From: Pedobacter zeaxanthinifaciens | GTDB taxonomy: Bacteria > Bacteroidota > Bacteroidia > Sphingobacteriales > Sphingobacteriaceae | Reading direction: 5' to 3' | DNA length: 57,236 nucleotides | Assembly (NCBI RefSeq): GCF_003313335.1 | Contig: NZ_QMHP01000015.1 | Location: 6,440-63,675, forward strand | Part shown: piece by piece, positions 1 through 9,404 of the stretch | How positions within the stretch are numbered: the first letter of the stretch is position 1 | Layout: each line of letters begins with the position of its first letter | Program-made: the position numbers and the translations under genes | Notes under the pieces: generated by a model | Databases searched by the model: none | What the model was told of the DNA's origin: nothing | Seen by the model: the letters and a program-made list of their open reading frames with translations, nothing else

Positions 1-456
1 AAAATCAACTTTGCGCACTTTGCGTGTCTTTTATTTTACTTTGCGGTTAATTTCTTTTGTCGCAAAGGTTTTTGGAGTATTCGCAAAGTCTTTCTACAGA
101 ATAGTAAAAAGCAGTTCGCTAGGCGCTATATTCTTCTAGTTATCTTAGTTAGGAAATGCAATCTCCTTTAGAAAACCAACTTTCCGCACTTTTCGTGGTT
201 CTTATTTTTCTTTGCGGTTAATTTCTTTTTGTCGCAAAGGTTTTGGAGCATTCGCAAAGAACGCAAAGGCTTTCTACAGAATAGTAAAAAGCAGTTCGCT
301 AGGCACCGCATTCTTCTAGTTATGTTAGGAAAAGCAATCTTTTTTGAAAAATCAACTTTGCGCACTTTGCGTGTCTTTTATTTTACTTTGCGGTTAATTT
401 CTTTTTGTCGCAAAAATTTTGGAGTATTCGCAAGGAACGCAAAGGCTTTCTAAAAC
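1..456. repeat. ~173-bp tandem repeat, about 2.6 copies
   Basis: Three successive copies begin at about 1, 172 and 347 (periods 171 and 175). Each holds the core TTTGCGGTTAATTTCTTTT followed by GTCGCAAA and, about 90 bases in, TTTCTACAGAATAGTAAAAA. The third copy is cut after about 110 bases, near 456. The window starts inside the array, so more copies may lie upstream. Short open frames in it are not conserved between copies and were not called. No gene is seen in 1-507. A diverged TTTGCG-rich relative lies near 28.3 kb. Confidence 0.85.
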
Positions 457-516
457 AAACTCGTTGCGTTAATTATGACAATTAAATAATTCTAATTATC
501 TGTAATATTGCAGCAA

Positions 517-1476
517 ATGAATCATAGCCTTTATAATCCCTTCAAAACCTTTGATTTTAGGAACGAAAAATGCTTTTTAAGTGGTAACAGTGCGCAGCCG
601 TTAGCTATCCGAGTACTTCCAAATTGGCTCATCGAGATGGCTGGCTTAACTGGGCAGGAGCAAATCAAGCTGTTGGACGAAAGCATTAGAACTTACGAAA
701 GTTTGGTTGTTCCAGTAAGCTCGGAAGTTTATGCTAGCGCCATCTTACCATTGGAACAAACAATAGAAGCTGCTTTTGAAAAAGGCTATGAAGGCGTTTC
801 TGCTTTGCCAGAGTTAGCATTATTTCAGTGGATTGGCAAATTAATGTACAGCTTTTTGTATATCGAAATGCAAGGCGCCATCCGCTTAAAACAACTTAGC
901 GGTGATGGCATGAACATGTCGCAAGGCTTGATGCATAAATTCGGAAATCTGCACTTAATGTTGCAGAGCATCTATCGTGAGGTGGAGTTTGAAAATTTCC
1001 AACCATGGTCTATCAAGGTAGTGTCGTTGGAAAATGCGGAAACTGGATTCAGCTTCAGAGATGAAATTAACACTTTAATCTTCTCGCTTAAATTTAAAGA
1101 TTTTGGCATTGTAGCTTGCCTACAAGATAATGGCGCAAATAAAAGATATCATCAGCCACTGCTTAATACAATTGAAGGTAAAGCATTGAGCGACCAACAA
1201 TTTGAGGAATTGGCCGCCCGTTTTTTCTATTCGGCTTACTTATTTAATCGCTTGCCGGAGTATAACGTAATTGAAGCTAATGGCGTAGCCTACATTGATC
1301 CTATGCCATTAAGAGGCATACAAAACAAGCCTATTTTTGACGAATGGCAGCATAAAACCTATGGGCAGGTGCTCGAAAATTTTTGGAAGCCTTACGGGTT
1401 AACTTTATTCGAAATCATTAAAAACCCGCAGGCGCCAATGAGTTTTTTTGAAGAGCCTTTATTGCCAGATGCTTGA
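517..1476 (+). CDS. Conserved hypothetical protein, unrecognised
   Basis: A 319-residue protein that I cannot assign to a family. It lacks a signal peptide and obvious membrane segments and looks cytosolic and mostly helical in its first half. A CFLSG segment near the N terminus and a C-terminal YIDPMPLRG segment are the most distinctive stretches. The frame extends to a TTG at 508, but the ATG at 517 is the more natural start. Its 3' end overlaps the rhomboid gene tail-to-tail by 18 bp. Codon use resembles the neighbours, so it is probably a real gene; its function is unknown. Confidence 0.8.
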   Translation: MNHSLYNPFKTFDFRNEKCFLSGNSAQPLAIRVLPNWLIEMAGLTGQEQIKLLDESIRTYESLVVPVSSEVYASAILPLEQTIEAAFEKGYEGVSALPELALFQWIGKLMYSFLYIEMQGAIRLKQLSGDGMNMSQGLMHKFGNLHLMLQSIYREVEFENFQPWSIKVVSLENAETGFSFRDEINTLIFSLKFKDFGIVACLQDNGANKRYHQPLLNTIEGKALSDQQFEELAARFFYSAYLFNRLPEYNVIEANGVAYIDPMPLRGIQNKPIFDEWQHKTYGQVLENFWKPYGLTLFEIIKNPQAPMSFFEEPLLPDA

Positions 1477-2079
1477 TAATTGCCCAATAAAATGAGGGAC
1501 GATACCTGGTACTAAAATCACAGTTAAAATTAATCCAGCTAATGCGCCGAAAAAGTGGGCATCGTGGTTAATGCCATCCCTCGCATTTTTGGACATATAC
1601 ATGCAGTAGGCTAAATAAAGCACGCCAAACAAAATTGCATGCATTGGGATAAACATTACGCCGATCATGCTTAGAGGGGCGAAAAGGATGTAGCTAAAAA
1701 GTACGGCACTGATAGCTCCCGAAGCGCCTAAACTACCATAGCCTAAATCATGCTTATGGCGCATTGCTGTAGGGATATCACTTACTACTAAAGAAACGAA
1801 ATATAACACGGCAAACTGCCAATGCCCAACGGCGGCCTCTAATTGGAATGCGAAAAAATAAAAGGTGAACATGTTAAAAAACAGGTGCATCCAATCTGCA
1901 TGAATTAATCCGCTGGTGATAAACGTATACAGCTTTTTGCCCCTGGCCACGCTGTAGGGATGCAACATAAATTTGCCGTACAACTGGTTATCATTAAAAG
2001 CGTAGATGCTGGTAATAATGGTGAAAACAAAAATTATTGAGGCTACAGGAGCGGCGTTCCAATATTCTAAAATCGTCAT
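1459..2079 (-). CDS. Rhomboid family intramembrane serine protease
   Basis: A 206-residue polytopic membrane protein. The catalytic serine lies in the motif GASGAIS (Ser120 counted from the ATG at 2079), and the partner histidine is in NHDAHFFGALAG (His175). The loop HADWMHLFFNM matches the conserved rhomboid HxxxHLxxNM element. Rhomboids cleave substrate transmembrane helices within the bilayer. The length fits the minimal six-helix bacterial form. The substrate cannot be predicted. A TTG three codons upstream (2088) is a less likely start. The 3' end overlaps the converging gene by 18 bp. Confidence 0.9.
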   Translation of the reverse strand: MTILEYWNAAPVASIIFVFTIITSIYAFNDNQLYGKFMLHPYSVARGKKLYTFITSGLIHADWMHLFFNMFTFYFFAFQLEAAVGHWQFAVLYFVSLVVSDIPTAMRHKHDLGYGSLGASGAISAVLFSYILFAPLSMIGVMFIPMHAILFGVLYLAYCMYMSKNARDGINHDAHFFGALAGLILTVILVPGIVPHFIGQLSSIWQ

Positions 2080-2111
2080 TGAGGTCAATTTTTTTTTAAG
2101 TAGTAATTAAA

Positions 2112-3383
2112 TTATTTTGGCATATCGTCCAACAATTTCAAATACACGGCTAAATGTTGCTCGGCCACAACCGTTGGCGAAAAGTGGGTTAAAATGCTGC
2201 GGCGTGCTTCCTTCTGCACTTCTTCTTTTTGTTCATGCAGAAAAAGCCATTCAATACCATCGGCAAGGTCGCTGGCATCTTCATACTTGGCAAGGTAACC
2301 GTTTTGCAAATGCTTCACCATATCGGGTATGCCACCGGTGGTGAATGCTATTACCGGAGTTGCACAAGCTAAGCTTTCCATCACCGTATTAGGAAGGTTG
2401 TCCTCTAATGATGGCGTAATAAAAGCATCAGCCGCAGCATAACATTTGGCTAAATGCTCATCTTTATTAATGGTTCCTAAAAAAGTGGTTTTAAATGGAA
2501 ATTTCGGCACGTTTTCTTCATCCTTATTGCCAAAAATTACCAGCTCAATTTGATCTTTAGGAATTTCTGGTCTGCGGGAAAGCTCAAACAAAGCATCAAC
2601 TAAAAACTGTGTCCCTTTATGTTTGTCGTTTTTTGAAGGCATAAAACCGCTCATGATCACGAACTTTTCGGGCGCTATTTTCAGTATTTTTTTGGCCTCA
2701 CTTTTCACATAAGGTTTAAATACATCTACTTCAATCGTGTTAGGGATTACATTTACCTTTCTTAAACCCAATAAACTGCTTTCTTTTACTGATTGTGCCA
2801 TCCAATGGCTTGGTGCTACCACGTGAAAATTTACTTGCGAATAGGCTTTTTGCTTGCGCTTCCAAGTTTGGTGAGAGATATCTTTTGGGCCGCTCATTTT
2901 CAGCAAAGGGCAGTTACCACATTGCCGATGGAAATTTTCGCAGCTGTAACGTACGTGACAACCTCCCGTAAAAGCGTTGCTATCATGAAAAGTCCAAACA
3001 ATAGGTTTGTCTAAATCCGCCAATTCGGCTAAAAATTTAGGGTTTAAAAAACCGTGGTTTACCCAATGGATATGAATTACATCAGCTTCCTTAACCAACT
3101 TGTTTTTAACTACACTTTTACCAAACCACTGCAAGGAAAACGGCGTTTTTACAGCTTTAGCAAAGGCTTTTGATAGATAGCGCTCGGCCATAATGTTAAA
3201 CACGGCTTTGGCCTTTGCGAATGGACTTTTGCTGAGGTTGGTGATGTTGGGGTTATTGCCAAATTGATAGTAAACCAATACTTTCGAATCCACGCCAATT
3301 GCGTTCAAGGCATCGCTTAAACGTAAGCAGGCTCTTCCAGCACCGCCATTACCATCGTATGTGTTAAGGTGTACAATTTTCAA
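2112..3383 (-). CDS. GT4-family glycosyltransferase
   Basis: About 423 residues with a GT-B fold signature. The N terminus KIVHLNTYDGNGGAGRAC is the GT4 nucleotide-sugar entry loop. The C-terminal half has FITPSLEDNLPNTVMESLAC, the donor-binding E-x7-E region. A cysteine cluster (GGCHVRYSC...CGNCPLL) is typical of a subgroup of GT4 enzymes linked to exopolysaccharide and O-antigen synthesis. The start is uncertain: no ATG is available, and TTG codons occur at 3392 and 3383; the latter gives MKIVHLN, the usual beginning. It stands alone, 32 bp downstream of the rhomboid gene on the same strand. The sugar donor and acceptor are unknown. Confidence 0.9.
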   Translation of the reverse strand: MKIVHLNTYDGNGGAGRACLRLSDALNAIGVDSKVLVYYQFGNNPNITNLSKSPFAKAKAVFNIMAERYLSKAFAKAVKTPFSLQWFGKSVVKNKLVKEADVIHIHWVNHGFLNPKFLAELADLDKPIVWTFHDSNAFTGGCHVRYSCENFHRQCGNCPLLKMSGPKDISHQTWKRKQKAYSQVNFHVVAPSHWMAQSVKESSLLGLRKVNVIPNTIEVDVFKPYVKSEAKKILKIAPEKFVIMSGFMPSKNDKHKGTQFLVDALFELSRRPEIPKDQIELVIFGNKDEENVPKFPFKTTFLGTINKDEHLAKCYAAADAFITPSLEDNLPNTVMESLACATPVIAFTTGGIPDMVKHLQNGYLAKYEDASDLADGIEWLFLHEQKEEVQKEARRSILTHFSPTVVAEQHLAVYLKLLDDMPK

Positions 3384-3524
3384 AGCAATCAAAAATACAT
3401 TTTATTGTTTAGGTTTGTAAAAACGTAGCAGAATTTAACTAACTATTTAAAAATAAAATCGTCTTATTTAGTTGCGCTTTTCTAATTTAAGCCTAACTAT
3501 TTAATTGATTAATCTGTATTAAAA

Positions 3525-6500
3525 ATGAAGATAAAAGTTTTTTTTGGTCGCTTGGCCATGGGCTTTTTGTTGCTGCCATCTTTGGCGAAGGCTCAAAATC
3601 AAACCTATTTTGCAAGTTATCCAGCCTTATCTCCTGATGCGCAAACCATTGTGTTCAGTTATGATGGGGATATATGGAAAGTACCGACCAAAGGCGGTTT
3701 AGCCTCAAGAATTACGGCGATGCAGGGAGAAGAAATCAATCCTAAAATTTCACCTGATGGCAAGTGGCTAGCTTTTTCTTCAAATCAATACGGTAATTTT
3801 GATGTGTATTTAATGCCAATGGCTGGTGGCGAAATTAAGCAGCTAACTTTTAATGAAGCCACCGATGAGGTAGATAATTGGAGCTGGGATTCAAAAACAA
3901 TTTACTTTACCTCAGGGCGATATAACAATTACTCCAGCTATAAAGTGGGCATTAATGGTGGTACAGCGGTGCGTTTGTTTGATAATTACTTTAACACTAC
4001 ACACAACATCGCCGAAGCTCCAGACGGTAGCTTGTTTTTTAACGATACTTGGGAGAGTAGAAACTTTGCTAACAGAAAGCATTACAAAGGGGCTTTTAAT
4101 CCAGATATCCAATCGTACAACCCAAAAACTAAATCTTACAAACGCTATACAGCATATTTAGGTAAAGATTTTTGGACAAGCATCGATCAAAAGGGGAATA
4201 TCTACTTTGTTTCTGATGAGCTAAATAACGAATATAACCTTTACACCTTTACTAACGGGAAGAAAACCGCATTGACCAAATTTGACACTTCAATTAAGCG
4301 TCCTTTTGTTTCGGCCAACGGTAGCACCATCGTTTTTGAAAAGGATTATCAGCTGTTTGTTTATGATGTTGCTTCGAAAAAGGCAGAGAAAGTAAATATC
4401 AGCTCCTTTAGAAATCAGGTGTTAACCAAAGAACAAGAGTATGAAGTGAAGGCCAATATTTCGAATTTTGATGTATCGCCTGATGGCAAAAAAATAGCAT
4501 TTGTTTCCAGAGGCGATTTATTTGTGAGCGACGCTGAAGGGAAATTCATTCGCCAAATTAGCACCAATGTTGGTGGTGTTTTCGAACGTGTAATGGAGTT
4601 AAAGTGGCTATCGGACAATAAAACCATTCTTTTCAATCAAACTGTGGATGGCTACCAAAATTGGTTTACGGTGGTTGGCGATGGTAAATCGGTAGCTAAA
4701 CAAATCACTAAAGACAAGGCGAACAATCACGATATTTCTTTCAATAAAACTAAAACTCAGGCAGTTTATTTAAGCGGTCGTAACCAATTGCGCTTAATGG
4801 ACTTGAAAACATTGCAAAGCAAAACTGTAGTTACCGATGAGTTTTGGGCAATTCAAAATTCGGCACCAAGCTTTTCTCCAAACGATCAGTATGTGCTTTT
4901 TACGGCCTATCGTAATTTTGAACAGGACATTTTTGTTCACGACATTAAGGCAAACAAAACCATAAATTTAACCAATACAGGTGTTACAGAAGCTAGCCCG
5001 GTGTGGTCGTCGGATGGTAAGTACATTTATTTTACTAGCAATAGAACCAAGCCTTCTTATCCTTTTGGTATGCAGGATGCCCACGTTTATCGCATGGCTT
5101 TGGATTTTTACGATGCGCCTTACAAAGCTGATAAATTTGATGAGTTGTTTAAGGAAAACACACCTGCAACACCAGTTACCGCACCTGCAAAAGACGTTAA
5201 ACAAGCCGATACAGCAAAAAAGAAAGCGGTTACGCCACCTAGCCCTAAACTAATTACCATCAATACAGATAGGATTTTGGATAGGGTAGAAACTGTTAGT
5301 CCGCTTTACGGCACACAGTACTTAATTGATGTTTTTGCCAAAGGCGATAAAACTTATGTCATTTATGCATCCAGCCATGAAGGGATGCCAATGAGCACCT
5401 ACAGAACGATCATAGAGCCATTTGAAGCTAACAAGACTGAAAAAATAGCGCCTGGTACGTTGAGTACGGTAGAGTCGGCAGGCAAGTATTTTGCCTTGGT
5501 GCGTGGTGCAATTAATAAATACAATGTTGAAGCCAATAAGCTTGATGCCATTGAGCACAGCTATAAATTTAGCAGGAACCTAAATGCTGAATTTACCCAA
5601 ATGTTTTATGAAACCTGGGTTGGTTTGGATGAGAATTTTTATGATGATGATTTTCATGGCGTAGATTGGAACAACATGAAAAACCGATATGCTGCTTATT
5701 TGCCTTACGTGAACAACAGGTCTGATTTGAGGATTTTGCTAAACGACATGCTGGGCGAACTTAATTCATCGCACATGGGTTTTAACAGTTTTGGTGCCGA
5801 AGAACGTAAAAACATGAACTATGTGACTAACGAAACAGGTTTGATATTCAACAATGAGCGACCTTACAAAGTAGAAAGTATCGTTGCCCGTAGTAGTGCA
5901 TCATTGCTTGGCGGTAAAGTTGCCATAGGCGATGTTTTAACTCACGTAAATGGTATTAAAGTAGATCAAACGGTGGATAGAGAATATTATTTCAGTAAGC
6001 CATCGCTTGATAAAGAAATGAGTTTGACTTTTTCCCGTAATGGTAAATCATTCGATGTAAACATCCATCCTCAAAGTGCTGCTACACTTAAAATGAACTT
6101 GTATGATGAGTGGATAGCCAACAACAGGAAAAACGTAGAGAATTGGGGCAAAAATCGAATTGCTTATTCTTACATGAAAAATATGAGCACCGGCGAATTG
6201 CAGAGCTTTTTGCTAGATATGGTAGAGCAAGAGAACAACAAGGATGGCATCATTTTAGATTTACGTTACAACACCGGCGGTAATGTGCATGATGAGGTGC
6301 TGAAGTTTTTATCGCAGCGCCCTTATTTGAAATGGAAATATCGTGGCGGTACACTTACTACACAAAGTAATTTTGCGCCTGCAGTGAAACCTATTGTGTT
6401 ATTGATCAACGAACAGTCTTTAAGTGATGCAGAGATGACTGCAGCCGGATTTAAGCAGCTTAAACTCGGGAAAATTATTGGTACGGAAACTTATCGTTGG

Positions 6501-6707
6501 ATTATCTTCACTTCGGCAAAGGGTTTGGTTGATGGTTCCTCTTATCGCTTGCCATCTTGGGGTTGCTATACAATGGATGGCAAAAATTTGGAAAAAGAAG
6601 GCGTGGCGCCTGATATCTTCATAAAAAACACATTTGAAGATAGATTGGCCGGTAAAGATCCTCAGCTGGAGCGTGCCGTAGCCGAAATCATGAAAGAACT
6701 GAAATAA
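3525..6707 (+). CDS. Tricorn-like S41 peptidase with PD40 beta-propeller
   Basis: A 1060-residue exported protease with a signal peptide ending near residue 24 (SLAKAQ). Residues ~25-520 hold PD40/WD40-like blades (repeated SPDGK and WSSDGKYIYFTSN patterns), followed by a Pro/Lys/Ala-rich linker at ~540-575. Next come a Tricorn core segment (~690-760), a PDZ domain (~780-850) and the S41 fold to the C terminus. Tricorn active-site counterparts are visible: Ser-His in LNSSHMGF, Ser-Asp in SLSDAE and Glu just before GVAPDI. It is expected to degrade peptides in the periplasm or at the surface. It is a single gene, divergent from the GT4 gene. Confidence 0.93.
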   Translation: MKIKVFFGRLAMGFLLLPSLAKAQNQTYFASYPALSPDAQTIVFSYDGDIWKVPTKGGLASRITAMQGEEINPKISPDGKWLAFSSNQYGNFDVYLMPMAGGEIKQLTFNEATDEVDNWSWDSKTIYFTSGRYNNYSSYKVGINGGTAVRLFDNYFNTTHNIAEAPDGSLFFNDTWESRNFANRKHYKGAFNPDIQSYNPKTKSYKRYTAYLGKDFWTSIDQKGNIYFVSDELNNEYNLYTFTNGKKTALTKFDTSIKRPFVSANGSTIVFEKDYQLFVYDVASKKAEKVNISSFRNQVLTKEQEYEVKANISNFDVSPDGKKIAFVSRGDLFVSDAEGKFIRQISTNVGGVFERVMELKWLSDNKTILFNQTVDGYQNWFTVVGDGKSVAKQITKDKANNHDISFNKTKTQAVYLSGRNQLRLMDLKTLQSKTVVTDEFWAIQNSAPSFSPNDQYVLFTAYRNFEQDIFVHDIKANKTINLTNTGVTEASPVWSSDGKYIYFTSNRTKPSYPFGMQDAHVYRMALDFYDAPYKADKFDELFKENTPATPVTAPAKDVKQADTAKKKAVTPPSPKLITINTDRILDRVETVSPLYGTQYLIDVFAKGDKTYVIYASSHEGMPMSTYRTIIEPFEANKTEKIAPGTLSTVESAGKYFALVRGAINKYNVEANKLDAIEHSYKFSRNLNAEFTQMFYETWVGLDENFYDDDFHGVDWNNMKNRYAAYLPYVNNRSDLRILLNDMLGELNSSHMGFNSFGAEERKNMNYVTNETGLIFNNERPYKVESIVARSSASLLGGKVAIGDVLTHVNGIKVDQTVDREYYFSKPSLDKEMSLTFSRNGKSFDVNIHPQSAATLKMNLYDEWIANNRKNVENWGKNRIAYSYMKNMSTGELQSFLLDMVEQENNKDGIILDLRYNTGGNVHDEVLKFLSQRPYLKWKYRGGTLTTQSNFAPAVKPIVLLINEQSLSDAEMTAAGFKQLKLGKIIGTETYRWIIFTSAKGLVDGSSYRLPSWGCYTMDGKNLEKEGVAPDIFIKNTFEDRLAGKDPQLERAVAEIMKELK

Positions 6708-6725
6708 CTAATTGAGCAATAAAAT

Positions 6726-6805
6726 AAACTTACGAAGTTTAGAACGGCGAAGCCCTCAACTTTGCCGTTGAAACAATAATAGTTAAGGTTAAACTTCGTA
6801 AGTTT
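6726..6805. repeat. Nested inverted repeat between genes
   Basis: A perfect 16-bp outer arm (6726-6741 and 6790-6805, AAACTTACGAAGTTTA and its complement) encloses an inner 10-bp arm (6743-6752 and 6760-6769, AACGGCGAAG/CTTTGCCGTT with one G-U pair). It could fold into a bulged hairpin downstream of the S41 peptidase gene and just before the next start. It may act as a terminator-like structure or be a dispersed repeat; the sequence alone does not decide. Confidence 0.8.
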
Positions 6806-6816
6806 ACCCCTGCAAA

Positions 6817-7569
6817 ATGGACAACTTATTAACCGACAGAAATTTTTGGGTCAATTATTGGGAAAGCAAAACGGGGCTTTCCGTAGCTATCCCAGCCAAC
6901 TATTTATTTCACCAACAGCTAAGCAACATCGTTAAAAGCAATAATGTGAAAAGCGCAATTGAACTGGGAGGATTTCCTGGTTATTACGCAGTTTTTTTAA
7001 GGAAGTACTTGAAGTTGGATGTGACTTTACTTGATTATTTTGTTCACCAGCCCATTACGCACCAGCTTTTAAAAACCAATAATTTACAAAGTGATGATAT
7101 CCACATCATTGAGACGGATTTGTTCAATTACACGCCAGAGAAACAGTATGATTTAGTGCTAAGCTGCGGGTTAATTGAGCATTTTAACGATACAGCAGAT
7201 ATCATTAATAGACATATCGCTTTTTTAAAACCCGGCGGAACTTTATTTATTACACTGCCAAATTTTAAGGCGTTAAATGGCTGGTTTCAAAAAAACTTTG
7301 ATCGTGAAAATTACGATAAGCATAATATCAATTGCATGGATCCTGCGTTATTAAAAACCATTGTGGAAAATGCAGGGTTACAGGTAAAACAAGCAGGCTA
7401 CTTCGGAAAATTTAGCTTGTGGTTAGAAAATGAAAAAGAGAAATCTGCCAGTGTAAAACTGTTCAAGAAAACTACTTGGCTGGTGGGTAAGGTGCTTACA
7501 AAAATATTCCCTTTCGAGTCAAGGCAATTATCGCCTTACATTATTATTGAAGCGAAAAAAGTTAGCTAA
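6817..7569 (+). CDS. Class I SAM-dependent methyltransferase
   Basis: 250 residues with a Rossmann-type methyltransferase core. Motif I is variant (AIELGGFPGYY, near residues 53-63), followed by LVLSCGLIEHFNDT (motif II/post-II with the usual E-H pair) and LKPGGTLFITLPN. The substrate is unknown. Location among glycosyltransferase, flippase and FkbM genes suggests glycan or small-molecule methylation, but this is only context. Its 3' end overlaps the converging glycosyltransferase gene by 8 bp. Confidence 0.85.
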   Translation: MDNLLTDRNFWVNYWESKTGLSVAIPANYLFHQQLSNIVKSNNVKSAIELGGFPGYYAVFLRKYLKLDVTLLDYFVHQPITHQLLKTNNLQSDDIHIIETDLFNYTPEKQYDLVLSCGLIEHFNDTADIINRHIAFLKPGGTLFITLPNFKALNGWFQKNFDRENYDKHNINCMDPALLKTIVENAGLQVKQAGYFGKFSLWLENEKEKSASVKLFKKTTWLVGKVLTKIFPFESRQLSPYIIIEAKKVS

Positions 7570-8461
7570 AGCGTTGTTTAAGGTAACGTTTAACCCTATC
7601 CCATAAATTACCTTTTCTATTGGCTAAAAAGGCTTTAATGGCCTGATAAGCTTCTTTGTTTTCCGTTATTTCTGTTGGAAATTGTGTAATTGGTTTCGGA
7701 TTAATGATGACGTTGTAGATATCGTTAATGCCTGAGTGTACGCCTGTGCCATCGTGGCCAATGTTGTTCACTAAGGATTGCGATGGGTTTAAGGTTAATC
7801 CGCCACGTAAAAAGATGGAGGCGTACCAACGAATGGCCCAAGAGTTGTTTTTGCCCTTCTTAAAGTCTTGCATTTGCTTCCAGAAGTTCATGGTGCCTTC
7901 AATAGCAAATTGGTTTATTTTCTGCCTATCAAATTGAGCAATTAACTTATCAATATTAGGTTCGAAATGTTGCCAAGCGCTTTGCCAAGTGGCCCATCCC
8001 CAGCTTGTTGCAGCTCTGTAGAAGAAGCTTTCAGGCAGGTTGCTATCTTTTAAATGATACATGTAAGCGCCAATGTGCATTACTTTGTCGTCATTTCGAT
8101 AACGGTTTAGTGCCTCATTAAAGTAGGTTAGCGTGTGTGGCGATGAAACCAAGTCATCCTCAAATACAATCACCTGCCCATAATTGTTGTTGAGTTGCGT
8201 TACACCTTCAATTACCGAATTTGCCAAGCCTTTATTGGTTTTGCTTTCAATAACTTTAACTGATTTGAAACCATCTACCGTTTTAATGAAGTTGCGCACC
8301 TCATTTACCTGCTCTTCGTCTGAGTTGTTCTTTGGACCATCGGAGAAAATATAAAGCCGACTATCCGGAGCTAGAAGATTTTGCTGTAAGAACTTAATAG
8401 TACGCTCAGTGTGCTTCGGACGGTTATAAACAAATAAGGCGATAGGAGCTAAGGCTTGCAT
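7562..8461 (-). CDS. GT-A glycosyltransferase, GNT-I-like
   Basis: 299 residues. The N terminus (APIALFVYNRPKHTERTI) and the acidic metal-binding element VIVFEDDLVSSP resemble the GNT-I/GT13-like group of GT-A enzymes, where EDD coordinates Mn-UDP-sugar. WGWATWQSAW is a conserved block of the bacterial members, usually annotated as sugar transferase or GT2. It probably adds a sugar to a cell-surface glycan. It starts at the ATG complementary to 8459-8461 and overlaps the preceding converging methyltransferase gene by 8 bp. Confidence 0.85.
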   Translation of the reverse strand: MQALAPIALFVYNRPKHTERTIKFLQQNLLAPDSRLYIFSDGPKNNSDEEQVNEVRNFIKTVDGFKSVKVIESKTNKGLANSVIEGVTQLNNNYGQVIVFEDDLVSSPHTLTYFNEALNRYRNDDKVMHIGAYMYHLKDSNLPESFFYRAATSWGWATWQSAWQHFEPNIDKLIAQFDRQKINQFAIEGTMNFWKQMQDFKKGKNNSWAIRWYASIFLRGGLTLNPSQSLVNNIGHDGTGVHSGINDIYNVIINPKPITQFPTEITENKEAYQAIKAFLANRKGNLWDRVKRYLKQRFS

Positions 8462-8509
8462 TGGGCAAAAATACGTTAATAAACGAGATGGAGGGAAATT
8501 TTATGATGA

Positions 8510-8918
8510 TTAAAACCATGTAAGGCACATAAGTTCATTGAAGGCTCCTGCATTTTCCACTTTTTAGATAGGACATGTTAATAGTTAAACCATATAAGGC
8601 ATATAAGTTCATTTAAGGAAATCTGCATTTTCACTTTTTGATAGGACACGTTATTACTTAAACGATGTAAGTCATATAAATCATTGGAAAAACTTCTATG
8701 CTCTTACATGCCTTATATGGTAAGTTAAAAACATTTAAAATAATTTCATTGAAGGCTACTCGTTTAAGCCATATAAAACATATAAGTTCATTCAAGGAAA
8801 CCTGCATTTTCCACTTTTTGATAGGACACGTTATTATTTAAACGATGTAAGTCATATAAATCATTAGAAAAAAACTTCTATGCTCTTACATGCCTTATAT
8901 GGTAAATTAAAACCATAT
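8510..8918. repeat. Composite ~180-bp repeat next to GxxExxY gene
   Basis: The gene-free stretch 8462-8940 is filled by repeats. A composite unit (ACCATATAAGGCATATAAG ... TTTTTGATAGGACACGTTATTA ... TTAAACGATGTAAGTCATAT ... CTTACATGCCTTATATGGT) occurs at ~8584-8740 and ~8763-8918, offset 180 bp. A half unit lies at ~8510-8583. The last module of each unit is the near-complement of the first, so each unit can form a long hairpin. No regular spacers of CRISPR type are seen. Confidence 0.85.
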
Positions 8919-8940
8919 ACCATAATATGGCGAAAAAAAA

Positions 8941-9351
8941 TCAAAATAACTCTTCGAAGAACTCATTTACATATGTCTTTTGCCCTTCTGAATAAATATG
9001 TGTGCAATTGAAGTTCAGCATTAGGCCCATAGGCTTGCGGAGCAATTTCATATACGTAAGTAATTGCGCTTTGTGAATGGGAAGTACAGTCTCCACGGCT
9101 TTTAACTCAACCACCAGCATATCTTCGATGATGAAATCACAACGCAGCGAAGCATCGATTTCTGCGCCTTTGTAATAAATGGGCAAATTTACCTCACTTT
9201 TAAAGTTGATTTCTCGCAACGAAAGCTCATGTGCGAAACAGCGATGATAAATGTTTTCTAATAATCCTGGGCCTAAGGCCTTGTGCACTTCAATAGCTGC
9301 ACCATTTACCTGGTAAACCAAGTCTTTAAGGTATTCTCTTTGCGTCATCAT
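8941..9351 (-). CDS. GxxExxY protein, PD-(D/E)xK nuclease fold
   Basis: 136 residues from the ATG at 9351; the TTG at 9378 is less likely because AGGAG lies 12 bases before the ATG. The namesake motif is clear: Gly29, Glu32 and Tyr35 in GLLENIY, preceded by IEVHKALGPG. A PD-(D/E)xK-like signature follows with Asp72 (CDFIIED) and Glu82-x-Lys84 (VVELKAV). The family (TIGR04256) is widespread and has no established function; the nuclease fold is suggested by these residues. The 3' end runs directly into the composite repeat block, which may be functionally linked. Confidence 0.9.
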   Translation of the reverse strand: MMTQREYLKDLVYQVNGAAIEVHKALGPGLLENIYHRCFAHELSLREINFKSEVNLPIYYKGAEIDASLRCDFIIEDMLVVELKAVETVLPIHKAQLLTYMKLLRKPMGLMLNFNCTHIYSEGQKTYVNEFFEELF

Positions 9352-9404
9352 AGGAGGGATGTTTCTCCTAAAATACAAAACTCAACGCATTGATTTACGT
9401 AGTG

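Noticed and set aside
168..453. Short reading frames (two strands) in the first 460 bases
   Set aside because: They lie within the tandem repeats, have low complexity and are not conserved between copies.
508..516. TTG start for the 517-1476 gene
   Set aside because: The ATG three codons later is a stronger start.
8510..8918. CRISPR array
   Set aside because: Repeats are long, composite and partly self-complementary, with no unique spacers of constant length and no cas genes nearby.
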